Positions 52,244 to 61,230 of a DNA stretch of 64,000 nucleotides are shown here, in pieces. Origin of the DNA: Streptomyces ruber (GTDB lineage: Bacteria > Actinomycetota > Actinomycetes > Streptomycetales > Streptomycetaceae); NCBI RefSeq assembly GCF_014648075.1, contig NZ_BMQK01000002.1:785636-849635 (forward strand), written 5' to 3'. The notes beneath the pieces are model-generated. The model saw nothing but the letters and a program-made list of their open reading frames with translations. It was not told where the DNA came from and made no database searches. A program made the translations under genes and the position numbers. Each line of letters begins with the position of its first letter. Position 1 is the stretch's first letter.

Positions 52244-54375
52244 AGCAGCCCTGCCGCCCGCGCCCACCGGTACTTGGCCCCGAGCACCGCCACCGGCTTC
52301 TCGGTCGTGTACGGGTACGCCACGACCCCCCGCTCGAAGAGGTACTGGCACGCCTCCTCGACCTCGACGTCGCCCGCGAGCGACGCCACCACGGGCTTCT
52401 CGATGCCACGCTCGCGGTATTCGGCCACCACGCGCGCGGTGAGCTCGGCGAAGACCATGGGAGGGGTGACGATGGTGTGCCAGTAGCCGAGGACGAGCGC
52501 GTGGATGCGCGGGTCCTCCAGGCCCAGCCGGATCGTCGCCTCGTACGTCGACGGCGGCTCGCCCCCGGTGATGTCCACCGGATTGCCCGCCGCCCCGAAG
52601 GGCGGGATGAACTCACGGAACGACGCGTCCAGGTCCGGCGGGATCTCCATCAGCGACAGCCCGTTGTCGGTCACCGCGTCGGACAGGAGCACACCGCTGC
52701 CGCCCGCCCCCGTGATGATGACGACGTTGTCACCGGTGGGCACCGGAAGCACCGGCAACGCGCGCGCGTACTCCAGCATCTCGTTCAGCCCGGGCGCCCG
52801 GATGACACCGGCCTGCTTCAGCACGTCGTCGTAGACGGCGTCGTCGCCGGCCAGCGCGCCCGTGTGCGACCCGGCCGCCTTCGCACCCGCCGCCGTACGC
52901 CCGGCCTTCAGGACCACGACCGGCTTCTTCGGTACGGTCGCCCGCGCCGCCTCCACGAAGGCCCGCCCGTCCTTGAGGTCCTCCAGGTGCATGGCGATGC
53001 ACTCGGTGTGCGGATCCTCGCCGAACCAGGTCAGCAGGTCGTCCTCGTCCAGGTCGGACTTGTTGCCGAGCCCGACGATCGCCGACACCCCCGTCTTCGT
53101 GGTCCGCGCGAACCCCAGGACGGCCATCCCGATCCCACCGGACTGCGAGGTCAGCGCCACCCCGCCCTTGACGTCGTACGGCGTGCAGAACGTGGCGCAC
53201 AGGGTCTGCCACGTCGAGTAGTAGCCGTAGATGTTCGGCCCGAGCAGCCGGACGCCGTGCCGTTCGGCGATCGCCACGATCTCGGCCTGCAGCTCGTGCT
53301 CGCCGGTCTCGGCGAATCCGGAGGGGATCAGCACGGCGTTCGGGATCCTCTTGCGCCCCACCTCCTCCAGGGCCGCGGCCACGAACTTGGCGGGGATCGC
53401 GAACACCGCCACATCCACCTCACCGGGAACGTCCGTGACGCTCTTGTACGCCTTGCGGCCCAGGATGTCATCGGCCCTGGGGTTCACCGGATGGATCTCC
53501 CCGGCGAAACCGCCGTCGACGAGGTTGCGCATCACCGAATTGCCGATCTTGCCCGGCTCGTTCGAGGCGCCGATCACGGCGACCGACGAGGGCCGCATCA
53601 GCCGCCGCATCGAGGTGAGGATCTCCGCGCGCGTGTACGTGCGACGCGGCTGCGGCACCGACTCGGCGAGGATCACGCGGATGTCCGCCGCGACCGCTCC
53701 CTCGGGGGTGGCGATCACGGGGTTGAGGCCCACCTCGGCGATCTCCGGGAAGTCCGCGACGAGCTCGGAGACCCGGCGGATCTGCTCGGCGACCGCCCAC
53801 CGGTCCACGGCCGGCGCGCCCCGCACCCCGCGCAGCACCTCGGCCGCACGGATGGAGTCCAGCATGGACAGGGCCTCGTCGGCGGAGACGGGCGCCAGCC
53901 GGAAGGTGACGTCCTTGAGGACCTCGACGAGGACCCCGCCGAGCCCGAACGCCACCACCTTTCCGAACGTCGGGTCGGTCACCGCGCCGACGATGACCTC
54001 CTGTCCCTTCGGCAGCAGCTCCTGGATCTGCACACCCTCGATACGCGCCTCGGCGTCGTACGCGCGCGCGTTCTCGACGATCCGGTGGAACGCCGCCCGT
54101 ACGTCCGCCGCGCCCTCCACACCGACGACCACGCCGCCCGCGTCGGTCTTGTGCAGGATGTCGGGGGAGACGACCTTCATCACGACGGGGCCGCCGAAGC
54201 GCGCCGCGCAGGCCACCGCCTCGTCGACGTCCGACGCCAGTTCCTCGCCGGGCACGGCGATCCCGTACGCGTCGGCGATCACCTTGCCCTCGGGCGCGGT
54301 CAGCGCACTCCGGCCCTCGTCGCGCACGGCGTCGAGCAGTGCACGCACCCTGAGCACCCGGTCCTCGGCCAGCAC
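52240..54375 (-). CDS. ADP-forming acyl-CoA synthetase (ATP-grasp plus CoA-binding, fused)
   Basis: A 711-aa fused NDP-forming acyl-CoA synthetase. The ATP-grasp (beta) part comes first, with GPVVMKVVSPDILHKTDAGGVVVG near residues 60-85. The CoA-binding and ligase (alpha) parts follow, with SSVAVIGASNEPGKIGNSVMRNL, LTSQSGGIGMAV and the likely phospho-His in GSHTGALAGDD. It interconverts an acid, CoA and ATP with an acyl-CoA, ADP and phosphate. In this operon it could activate oxalate or recover energy from a CoA ester. The GTG at 54375 begins at the stop of the formyl-CoA transferase gene. Confidence 0.87.
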   Translation of the reverse strand: MLAEDRVLRVRALLDAVRDEGRSALTAPEGKVIADAYGIAVPGEELASDVDEAVACAARFGGPVVMKVVSPDILHKTDAGGVVVGVEGAADVRAAFHRIVENARAYDAEARIEGVQIQELLPKGQEVIVGAVTDPTFGKVVAFGLGGVLVEVLKDVTFRLAPVSADEALSMLDSIRAAEVLRGVRGAPAVDRWAVAEQIRRVSELVADFPEIAEVGLNPVIATPEGAVAADIRVILAESVPQPRRTYTRAEILTSMRRLMRPSSVAVIGASNEPGKIGNSVMRNLVDGGFAGEIHPVNPRADDILGRKAYKSVTDVPGEVDVAVFAIPAKFVAAALEEVGRKRIPNAVLIPSGFAETGEHELQAEIVAIAERHGVRLLGPNIYGYYSTWQTLCATFCTPYDVKGGVALTSQSGGIGMAVLGFARTTKTGVSAIVGLGNKSDLDEDDLLTWFGEDPHTECIAMHLEDLKDGRAFVEAARATVPKKPVVVLKAGRTAAGAKAAGSHTGALAGDDAVYDDVLKQAGVIRAPGLNEMLEYARALPVLPVPTGDNVVIITGAGGSGVLLSDAVTDNGLSLMEIPPDLDASFREFIPPFGAAGNPVDITGGEPPSTYEATIRLGLEDPRIHALVLGYWHTIVTPPMVFAELTARVVAEYRERGIEKPVVASLAGDVEVEEACQYLFERGVVAYPYTTEKPVAVLGAKYRWARAAGLL

Positions 54376-54376
54376 G

Positions 54377-55666
54377 TCAGATCACCCCGTTCGACTTGAG
54401 CAGGCGCAGCTCCTCGGCACCGAGACCGAGCTCGCCGACGTAGACCTCTTCGTTGTGCTCGCCGAGCAGCGGTGAACTGGTCACCGTGACGGGCGAGTCG
54501 GACAGCTTCAGCGGGCTGCCCACGGTCGTGAACTCGCCCCGCTCGGGGTGCGGCACCGTCACGACCATCTCGTTGGCGGCCAGGGACGGGTCCTCGATGA
54601 TCTCCTTCGTGGACAGGATCGGCCCGCACGGGATGTTGTGGGCGTTGAGCCGCTCCAGCACATCCCACTTGGGCAGGGTCGCGGACCACTCCTCGATGAG
54701 CTGGAACATCTTGTTCAGCTTGGGCAGCCGGGCTTCCGGCGTCGCCCATTCCGGATCGTCGGCGAGCTCGGGCCGGCCGATGAGCTCGGTGATCGGCTGC
54801 CAGCCCACCGGTTGCACGATCACGTACACGTAGTCGTTCGGGCCGCCCGGCGCGCACTTGACCGCCCAGCCAGGCTGACCGCCACCGGACGCGTTCCCCG
54901 AGCGGGGAACTTCCGGGCCGAAGTCGTCGTTGGGGTATTCAGCGAGCGGGCCATGGGCCAGGCGCTGCTGATCGCGCAGCTTCACCCGGCAGAGGTTGAG
55001 CACGGCATGCTGCATGGCCACGTTGACCCGCTGACCGCGCCCGGTGTTCTCCCGCTGGTACAGCGCCGCGAGAATCCCCGCCACGGCATGGACACCCGTG
55101 CCCGAGTCCCCGATCTGGGCCCCCGTCGCCAGCGGCGGCCCGTCCTCGAAGCCCGTGGTGGACATCGACCCGCCCATGGCCTGCGCGACGACCTCGTACG
55201 CCTTGAACTTCGTGTACGGGCCGTCCCCGAAACCCTTGATGGAGGCATAGACGATCCGCGGATTGATCTCCTGGATGCGGTCCCAGGTGAAACCCATGCG
55301 GTCGACCGCGCCCGGGCCGAAGTTCTCGACCATGACGTCGGAGCGCCGGATCAGCTCGGTGAGCAGCTCCTTGCCGCGCTCGGTCTTGGTGTTGAGGGTG
55401 ATGCTCCGCTTGTTGCAGTTGAGCATCGTGAAGTAGAGGGAGTCGACGTCCGGTATGTCCCGCAGCTGCCTGCGGGTGATGTCACCGGTCGGCGCCTCCA
55501 GCTTGACGACGTCCGCGCCGAGCCAGGCGAGGAGCTGGGTCGCGGAGGGCCCGGACTGCACGTGCGTCATGTCCAGGACACGAATGCCTTCGAGTGCCTT
55601 GCCCGCGCTTCCGGACGGTGCCTTGCCCGCGCTTCCGGACGGTGCCTTGCCCGTCGTACCACTCAT
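54377..55666 (-). CDS. frc: Formyl-CoA transferase-like class III CoA transferase
   Basis: A 429-aa family III CoA transferase. The catalytic Asp is Asp187 in [15 protein letters not shown], agreeing with Asp169 of Oxalobacter Frc once an 18-residue N-terminal extension is allowed for. Other blocks are [27 protein letters not shown] and [12 protein letters not shown]. It should transfer CoA from formyl-CoA to oxalate. The extension contains a tandem GKAPSGSA repeat encoded by a 24-bp DNA repeat. The ATG at 55666 with GAGGTGG is preferred to a GTG three codons earlier. It starts 10 bp after the decarboxylase stop. Confidence 0.87.
   Translation of the reverse strand: MSGTTGKAPSGSAGKAPSGSAGKALEGIRVLDMTHVQSGPSATQLLAWLGADVVKLEAPTGDITRRQLRDIPDVDSLYFTMLNCNKRSITLNTKTERGKELLTELIRRSDVMVENFGPGAVDRMGFTWDRIQEINPRIVYASIKGFGDGPYTKFKAYEVVAQAMGGSMSTTGFEDGPPLATGAQIGDSGTGVHAVAGILAALYQRENTGRGQRVNVAMQHAVLNLCRVKLRDQQRLAHGPLAEYPNDDFGPEVPRSGNASGGGQPGWAVKCAPGGPNDYVYVIVQPVGWQPITELIGRPELADDPEWATPEARLPKLNKMFQLIEEWSATLPKWDVLERLNAHNIPCGPILSTKEIIEDPSLAANEMVVTVPHPERGEFTTVGSPLKLSDSPVTVTSSPLLGEHNEEVYVGELGLGAEELRLLKSNGVI
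55596..55652 (-). repeat. 24-bp tandem repeat in the 5' coding end of frc
   Basis: Two exact 24-bp copies (55596-55619 and 55620-55643) and a 9-bp partial third. They encode repeated GKAPSGSA just after the start codon, so copy number changes alter only the length of a flexible N-terminal tail. Confidence 0.92.
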
Positions 55667-55676
55667 GGAGGCCACC

Positions 55677-57362
55677 TCACTTGTACATGGTCTGGTTCAT
55701 GGTTCCGGGGGCGTACGCGTCCGGATCGACCCAGACGTTGACCAGCGAGGGCTTCCCGGACTCGCGGGCGCGCCGCAGCGCGGGGCCGATGTCGGCGGGG
55801 TCCCGGACCTCCTCGCCGTGACCGCCCAGCATCCGCGCGAACTCGTCGTACCGGACGTCACCGAGGGTGTTGCCGACCCGCTCGCGCTCCTTGCCGTACT
55901 TGGCGGCCTGGCCGTAGCGGATCTGGTTCATGGAGGAGTTGTTGCCGACGATGCCGACGAACGGGAGGTCGTAACGGACGAGGGTCTCGAAGTCCCAGCC
56001 GGTGAGGGAGAACGCGCCGTCGCCGAAGAGGGCGACGACCTCCTTGTCGGGCCGCGCCTGCTTGGCCGCGAGCACGAAGGGGACCCCGACGCCGAGCGTG
56101 CCGAGCGGACCCGGGTCCATCCAGTGCCCGGGCGACTTGGGCTGCACGACCTGCCCGGAGAAGGTGACGATGTCGCCGCCGTCGCCGATGTAGATCGAGT
56201 CCTCGGTGAGGAAGTCGTTGATCTCGCTGACCAGCCGGTACGGATGGATGGGGGAGGCGTCGGACTTCAGGCTCGGCAGCCGCTTCTCGATCGCCTTCTG
56301 CTCGGCGGCGCGCAGCTCGTCGAGCCACTCCTTGCGCTTCGACGCGCCCCCGTCGACGCGCCCGGAGGCGGCCTCGGCCACGGCCCTGAGCACCATCCCC
56401 GCGTCGCCGACGATCCCGAGGTCGATGTCGCGGTTCTTGCCGACCGTGCGGTAGTCGAGGTCGATCTGCACGACGGTCGCGTCCGGCGACAGCCGCTTGC
56501 CGTAGCCCATGCGGAAGTCGAAGGGCGTCCCGACGATGACGATGACGTCGGCGTTGGTGAAGGCGTACCGGCGGGAGAGCTGGAAGTGGTGCGGGTCCCC
56601 GGGCGGCAGCGTGCCGCGGCCGGCGCCGTTCATGTAGGCGGGCACGTTCAGCGTGCGCACCAGCTCGACGGCGGCCTCGGTGCCGCGGGTCGTCCACACC
56701 TGGCTGCCCAGCAGCACGGCGGGCTTCTCGGCGTGCACCAGCAGATCGGCGAGCTTCTCGACGGCCTCCGGGTCGCCGGACGAGCGGGTCGAGGCGCGGT
56801 AGGCACCGGCCTTCGGCACCCGCGCCTTCTCCACCGGCACCTTGGCGTCGAGCACGTCCCGCGGGATTTCGAGGAAGGAGGGACCCGGCGCACCGTGGTA
56901 GCACTCGCGGAACGCCATCGACACCATGTCGGCCGCGCGCGCCGTATCCGGCACGGTCGCCGCGAACTTGGTGATCGGCGACATCATGTCGACGTGCGGC
57001 AGGTCCTGCAGCGACCCCATCTTGTGCTGGCTGAGTGCCCCCTGCCCGCCGATCAGCAGCATCGGGGACTCCGCGCGGAACGCGTTGGCGACACCGGTCA
57101 CGGCATCGGTCGTCCCCGGGCCGGCCGTGACGACGGCGCACCCGGGCCTGCCGGTGATGCGCGCGTACCCGTCGGCGGCGTGGGCGGCGACCTGCTCGTG
57201 ACGGACGTCGACGACCTCGATGCCCTCGTCGACGCAGCCGTCGTAGATGTCGATGATGTGGCCGCCGCAGAGGGTGTAAATGACCTCCACACCCTCTGCC
57301 TTGAGTGCCTTGGCAACCAGATGCCCACCGGAGATGAGGTCCTGGCTGTTGTCGTCGGGCAT
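55677..57362 (-). CDS. Oxalyl-CoA decarboxylase-like ThDP enzyme
   Basis: A 561-aa thiamine-diphosphate enzyme of the acetolactate synthase superfamily. The activating Glu56 sits in [18 protein letters not shown]. The ThDP motif begins ALFGDGAFS and ends GIVGNNSS. Directly followed by a formyl-CoA transferase, it most likely decarboxylates oxalyl-CoA to formyl-CoA. It differs from Oxalobacter Oxc in several regions ([15 protein letters not shown] near the start), so 2-hydroxyacyl-CoA lyase is the main alternative. The ATG at 57362 opens the operon; an inverted repeat lies about 105-130 bp upstream. Confidence 0.8.
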   Translation of the reverse strand: MPDDNSQDLISGGHLVAKALKAEGVEVIYTLCGGHIIDIYDGCVDEGIEVVDVRHEQVAAHAADGYARITGRPGCAVVTAGPGTTDAVTGVANAFRAESPMLLIGGQGALSQHKMGSLQDLPHVDMMSPITKFAATVPDTARAADMVSMAFRECYHGAPGPSFLEIPRDVLDAKVPVEKARVPKAGAYRASTRSSGDPEAVEKLADLLVHAEKPAVLLGSQVWTTRGTEAAVELVRTLNVPAYMNGAGRGTLPPGDPHHFQLSRRYAFTNADVIVIVGTPFDFRMGYGKRLSPDATVVQIDLDYRTVGKNRDIDLGIVGDAGMVLRAVAEAASGRVDGGASKRKEWLDELRAAEQKAIEKRLPSLKSDASPIHPYRLVSEINDFLTEDSIYIGDGGDIVTFSGQVVQPKSPGHWMDPGPLGTLGVGVPFVLAAKQARPDKEVVALFGDGAFSLTGWDFETLVRYDLPFVGIVGNNSSMNQIRYGQAAKYGKERERVGNTLGDVRYDEFARMLGGHGEEVRDPADIGPALRRARESGKPSLVNVWVDPDAYAPGTMNQTMYK

Positions 57363-57454
57363 GGCGAAGTCCTGTCCCTTCGTAGGGGATGGGCGCGCGT
57401 TCGCGCAGCTCAGACACGGTGCATGCGCTGTTCGTGGATGCCGTCGAGAAGGAG

Positions 57455-57489
57455 TGCATAGATTGCATACAGTCGACGGATACTGTATG
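57455..57489. promoter_or_regulatory. Operator-like inverted and direct repeats upstream of the oxalate operon
   Basis: CATACAGT (57466-57473) and ACTGTATG (57482-57489) form a perfect 8-bp inverted repeat with an 8-nt spacer. TGCATA is directly repeated at 57455 and 57464. The patch is AT-rich for this genome and lies 93-127 bp upstream of the decarboxylase start. It is a good candidate for a GntR/FCD-type operator. The rest of 57363-57790 shows no gene. Confidence 0.65.
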
Positions 57490-58022
57490 AAGCTTGTTAT
57501 CCCGTATCGGCCGGGGCGGTGTCCAGGGGGACGTACGGCATTTTGCGAGGCCTTGGTGCACGGTTGACGTATGAGTTAATGCACGGCCTGAGGCATGGCT
57601 GCGCTCAGGGCTTGACGCACCGCCTGCCTGCACGGCCTGACGCGCAGCTGCGCGAAGCGGCCCTTCCACCCGGTCCCGCGGCCCCCTCGGCCGGCTCTTC
57701 GGTCGACTGCGCGGTCGGATGACGGTCAGGAGTCGGCGTGCACCTCGACGCACATCAGCGCACCCACTCCCTGGCCGAGCGGATCACCACCATGAACGGT
57801 GCCGCCGCGCCGCCGCCGTCCTTGCCCACGCGGCGCAAGGGGCCGAGACATGGGCGCGGACGTCACCGTGGTCTTCGTGCCGCCCGCCTTCGCCGGGGCG
57901 GCGGTCGTCGAGGCCGCCGACGCCGGCATCGGCCTCGCCGTCGTCATCACCGAGGGCGTCCCGGTCCACGACACGGTGGCCTTCACCGCGCACGCCGCGA
58001 CACGCGGCACCCGCATCATCGG

Positions 58023-58067
58023 CCCCAACTGCCCCAACTGCCCCAACTGCCCCAACTGCCCCAACTG
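58023..58067 (+). repeat. CCCCAACTG x5 tandem repeat in the sucD-like pseudogene
   Basis: Five perfect 9-bp copies reading PNCPNC..., at the site of the conserved GPNCPG motif of SucD. Slippage at this codon block probably expanded it. Confidence 0.95.
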
Positions 58068-58317
58068 CCCCAAGCTGACCAGCACCCGGCCGGTCCAGCG
58101 CGGGCATCATCCCGGCCGACATCACTGAGCCGGGCCGCATCGGCCCGGTATCCCAGGTATCCCAGTCCGGCGCACTCACCTACCAGCTCACGCACGAACT
58201 GCGCGACATCGGCTTCTCCACGTGCATCGGCATCGGCGGCGACCCGGTCGTCGGCACCACCCGCATCGACTGCCTGGCCGTGTTCGAACAGGACCCGGAC
58301 ACCGGCATCAACTCATG

Positions 58318-58353
58318 ATCGGCGAGATCGGCGAAATCGGCGAAATCGGCGAG
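58318..58353 (+). repeat. ATCGGCGAR x4 tandem repeat in the sucD-like pseudogene
   Basis: Four 9-bp copies (ATCGGCGAG or ATCGGCGAA) encode IGE repeats at the conserved IGEIGG motif of SucD, a second independent expansion in the same dead gene. Confidence 0.95.
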
Positions 58354-58806
58354 ATCGGCGGCGACGCGGAGGAGCGCGCGGCGACATACGTCCGCGAGCA
58401 CGTCACCGCGTCGGCCGACCGGCTACGTCGCGGGCTTCACGGCGACCCCGAGGGCAGGACGACGGGGCCTGCGGGCGCATATCGCCGCGCGCTCCTCCGG
58501 TACGGCACAGGCCATGAGGGAGGCCTTGGAGGTGGCCGGAGTGCCCGTCGGCGGCATCCCCGCCGAAACAGCACGACTCGTCGTGGCCCGGCTGGAAGCG
58601 GAACCCGAGCATGCCGGAAACAAGCCGGATGTCGCTCATAGTTGACGAAAGATGACTTTCCGTTGCCATCCCGGATCACTACGGTCGTGGTTACCAAGCC
58701 TCGCGTACCCATCCGCGCGTCACCGGTACGCGAGGCGAGCCATGCCCGTACCCGAACCCGAACCCGACCCGACCCTGATCAAGGACGGCGTGCGGCCGAT
58801 ACACAC

Positions 58807-58833
58807 GCACGACACGCACGACACGCACGACAC
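58807..58833 (+). repeat. GCACGACAC x3 tandem repeat before the aldehyde dehydrogenase gene
   Basis: Three perfect 9-bp copies in the 297-bp gap between the pseudogene and the dehydrogenase start. CCCGAA-type short repeats also occur just upstream (about 58746-58775). No gene is seen in this gap. Confidence 0.9.
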
Positions 58834-58942
58834 GCCCGAGCAGAGCCGAACCGATAGGCGCCGTCCGTCGATCAGAGCCCCCTCGGGAACCCTGTCCACG
58901 CACGACCCGCCCCCGACTGTGCACCGAGAGCGGAGCAACCGA

Positions 58943-60493
58943 ATGGCATCAACGGCGTCACCCCTCACCCTCAAGGCCGGCACCTCCTGGTCGGACGCCT
59001 GGCAGCGCTGCCTGGCCGTCGCCCCCGAGGCATTCCGGGACGACCGCGTCCTCAACCTCTGGAACGCCGCCTGGCAGGCGGACGGCCGGGCCCTGCCCGC
59101 GACCACCCCCGTCGACGGCAGCCCCGTCGCCGGCCCGCCCCGCCTCGACGGCACCACCGCTCACCAGGCCGTACGCGCCTCACTCGACCAGCACCGCGCC
59201 TGGCGCCACATTCCCCTCCCCGAACGCCGCGCCCGCGTCGCTGCCACCCTCGAGGCCCTGACCCAGCACAGGGAACTCCTCGCCCTGCTCCTCGTCTGGG
59301 AGATCGGCAAACCATGGCGCCTCGCCCAGGCCGACGTGGACCGTGCCATCGACGGCGTGCGCTGGTACGTGGACGGCATCGACACCATGATGAAAGGCCG
59401 TACTCCGCTCGACGGCCCGGTCTCCAACATCGCGAGCTGGAACTACCCGATGAGCGTGCTCGTCCACGCGATGCTCGTACAGGCCCTGGCGGGCAACGCG
59501 GTCATCGCCAAGACCCCGACCGACGGCGGCGTCGCCTGCCTCACCCTGGCCTGCGCCCTCGCCGCACGCGAAGGCATACCGGTCACCCTGGTCAGCGGCA
59601 GCGGCGGCGAACTCTCCGAGGCTCTGGTCCGTGCCCCCGAGATCGGCTGCGTCTCCTTCGTCGGCGGCCGCGACACCGGCGCCGCGGTGGCCACGGCCGT
59701 GGCCGACCTCGGCAAACGCCACATCCTCGAACAGGAGGGCCTGAACACCTGGGGCATCTGGAACTACACGGATTGGCACGCACTCACAGAGGTCATCCCC
59801 AAACTCTTCGACTACGGCAAGCAGCGCTGCACCGCATACCCGCGCTTCGTGGTCCAGCGCACCCTGTTCGACGAGTTCCTGGCGGCGTACCTCCCCGCGG
59901 TACGCACCCTGAGGATCGGCCACCCGCTCGCCGTGGACCACCCGGACGCCCCCTACCCCCACCTGGACTTCGGCCCGGTCATCAACGCGGCCAAGGCCAA
60001 GGAGCTGACCGACCAGGTGGCCGAGGCCGTCGACCGCGGCGCGATCCCGCTCCACCGGGGCGACCAGGCCGACGCCCGCTTCCTCCCCGGCCAGGACACG
60101 TCGGCGTACGTCCACCCGGTGACCCTCCTCAACCCGCCTCCCTCCTCGCCCCTCCACCACGCCGAACCGTTCGGCCCGGTCGACACGATCGTCCTGGTCG
60201 ACACGGAGGCGGAGCTGCTGGCCGCCATGAACGCCTCCAACGGCGCCCTGGTCGCCACCCTCTCCACGGACGACAGGGCGACGTACGACCGCCTCGCCCC
60301 CCAGATCCGCGCCTTCAAGACCGGCCACAACAGGCCACGCTCCCGCGGTGACCGCGAGGAACTGTTCGGCGGCTTCGGCGCCTCCTGGCGCGGCGCCTTC
60401 GTCGGCGGCGAACTCCTCGTCCGCGCGGTCACCCAGGGCCGGACGGGGGAGCGGCTGCCGGGGAACTTCCCGGAGTACCAGCTGATGCCGTGA
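58943..60493 (+). CDS. Aldehyde dehydrogenase family protein
   Basis: A 516-aa ALDH-fold protein. The nucleophile is Cys296 in YGKQRCTAYPRFVVQ, and the general-base Glu is probably in HILEQEGLNTWGIWN. The oxyanion-region motif is SNIASWNYPMSVLVHA, where most ALDHs have PWNFP. FVGGRDTGAAVA replaces the usual FTGSTxxG. The cofactor and active-site residues look intact, but the motif changes place it far from standard groups and its substrate is open. The ATG at 58943 lacks a strong ribosome site; an upstream extension would read through simple repeats. Confidence 0.83.
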   Translation: MASTASPLTLKAGTSWSDAWQRCLAVAPEAFRDDRVLNLWNAAWQADGRALPATTPVDGSPVAGPPRLDGTTAHQAVRASLDQHRAWRHIPLPERRARVAATLEALTQHRELLALLLVWEIGKPWRLAQADVDRAIDGVRWYVDGIDTMMKGRTPLDGPVSNIASWNYPMSVLVHAMLVQALAGNAVIAKTPTDGGVACLTLACALAAREGIPVTLVSGSGGELSEALVRAPEIGCVSFVGGRDTGAAVATAVADLGKRHILEQEGLNTWGIWNYTDWHALTEVIPKLFDYGKQRCTAYPRFVVQRTLFDEFLAAYLPAVRTLRIGHPLAVDHPDAPYPHLDFGPVINAAKAKELTDQVAEAVDRGAIPLHRGDQADARFLPGQDTSAYVHPVTLLNPPPSSPLHHAEPFGPVDTIVLVDTEAELLAAMNASNGALVATLSTDDRATYDRLAPQIRAFKTGHNRPRSRGDREELFGGFGASWRGAFVGGELLVRAVTQGRTGERLPGNFPEYQLMP

Positions 60494-60608
60494 CCCGCCC
60501 CCGGCCACCCCGGCCGACCGGACCCCTCACCGAGGACTACCGGACGCGCACCCACCGTGAGAGCGCGCGTCCGGCGCCCGCGGGCCCTCCACGGCATGGA
60601 TACGCAGG

Positions 60609-60637
60609 TGAAACGCACTGCGAAACCTTGGTATGGT
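60609..60637 (+). promoter_or_regulatory. Possible tRNA promoter
   Basis: TATGGT (60632-60637) could be a -10 box with TGAAAC (60609-60614) 17 bp upstream, 47 bp before the tRNA. The -35 match is poor. Confidence 0.3.
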
Positions 60638-60684
60638 TGTCCATGTCGCCGCCGGGAAGCCCCCGGCAGGGCGACAGACACCTG

Positions 60685-60769
60685 GTCCGGGTGGCGGAAT
60701 GGCAGACGCGCTAGCTTGAGGTGCTAGTGCCCTTTATCGGGCGTGGGGGTTCAAGTCCCCCCTCGGACA
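60685..60769 (+). tRNA. tRNA-Leu (anticodon GAG)
   Basis: A class II tRNA of 85 nt without encoded CCA. The acceptor stem GTCCGGG pairs with CTCGGAC (one G-U pair). The anticodon loop TTGAGGT lies between GCTAGC-type arms and gives GAG. A short variable arm follows, then the T-arm GGGGGTTCAAGTCCCCC, and the discriminator is A. A recombinase-like remnant and IS elements follow it, so its 3' end may have been an integration site. Confidence 0.95.
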
Positions 60770-60908
60770 CACAGTTCCCCCATGGTGCTCGATTTTCGGG
60801 CAGGTGGAATAGGCACCCGCTTCCGGCTCCTGGCCGGGGCGGGTGTTCGTCGTTTCGGTGTCCGCCTGTGGCTTCTCCCTTCATCGGTGAGGGTCGGTGG
60901 GACTCTGG

Positions 60909-61230
60909 TCAGCCGATACTGATCCTCTCTTCTTGGGGGGTGCTGGCGGTCAGGGTTCTGGTTGCCGGGTCGTAGGTCAGGGAGATCGCCTTGATGCGGA
61001 GGTGGGCGATGGCCTCGGTTGGTGTAGGCGGTCCCGTACTCGTGCTGAGGGCGGCTGGCGCGTCGGGTCCTGGCCCTGTGAGGCGGTGGGTGAGCCGGAG
61101 GAGCAGGGTCGGCAGGTGCGGCAGGACGTGGTCCTCGCGCAGGTAGGTGTTGGGGGTGCGGCCGGGCTTGGACCGGGTGGCGCTGGTGTGGCCGTGGCGA
61201 CAGCGGTAGCCGGGGCGGTGGTGGACTTAG
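60909..61230 (-). pseudogene. 3' remnant of a recombinase-like gene, cut by an IS element
   Basis: An open minus-strand frame runs from the IS boundary to a TGA at 60909-60911. It encodes about 106 residues with GYRCRHGHTSATRSKPGRTPNTYLREDHVLPHLPTLLLRL. The NTYLREDHVLPHL segment resembles the region after the zinc ribbon in actinobacterial serine recombinase-type proteins. The 5' part is missing. It lies next to a tRNA and ends exactly at the IS5-type element, so it is probably what is left of an integrated element. The family call is tentative. Confidence 0.5.

Larger units (their letters stand above)
57790..58645 (+). pseudogene. Decayed succinyl-CoA ligase alpha-subunit gene (sucD-like)
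   Basis: SucD blocks appear in order but in different frames. They are [40 protein letters not shown] (frame of 57850), then [14 protein letters not shown] and [25 protein letters not shown] (frame of 58103), then MIGEIG...GDAEERAATYVREHVT (frame of 58315), then GYVAGFTA and MREALEVAGVPVGGIPAETARLVVARL. At least four frame changes separate them, and about 60 N-terminal residues are missing. Two coding blocks are blown up into short tandem repeats (IGPNCPN and IGEIG). The catalytic His region is lost. No sucC lies beside it. Confidence 0.85.

Noticed and set aside
52240..54375. Splitting the acyl-CoA synthetase into separate alpha and beta genes
   Set aside because: The frame is continuous over 711 codons with no internal ribosome site. 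Fused forms with the ATP-grasp part first are known.
57719..58317. Intact small genes around 57719-58317
   Set aside because: Each short frame carries only part of the SucD sequence, in different frames. A single decayed gene explains them better.
58023..58353. Short regular repeats that could suggest a CRISPR array
   Set aside because: Units are 9 bp, contiguous, without spacers, and lie within recognisable SucD codons. No cas genes are present.
60777..60908. A second tRNA or a duplicated tRNA 3' end beyond tRNA-Leu as attR
   Set aside because: I found no second cloverleaf or repeat of the tRNA 3' end by eye in the following 150 bp or at the right of the IS cluster.
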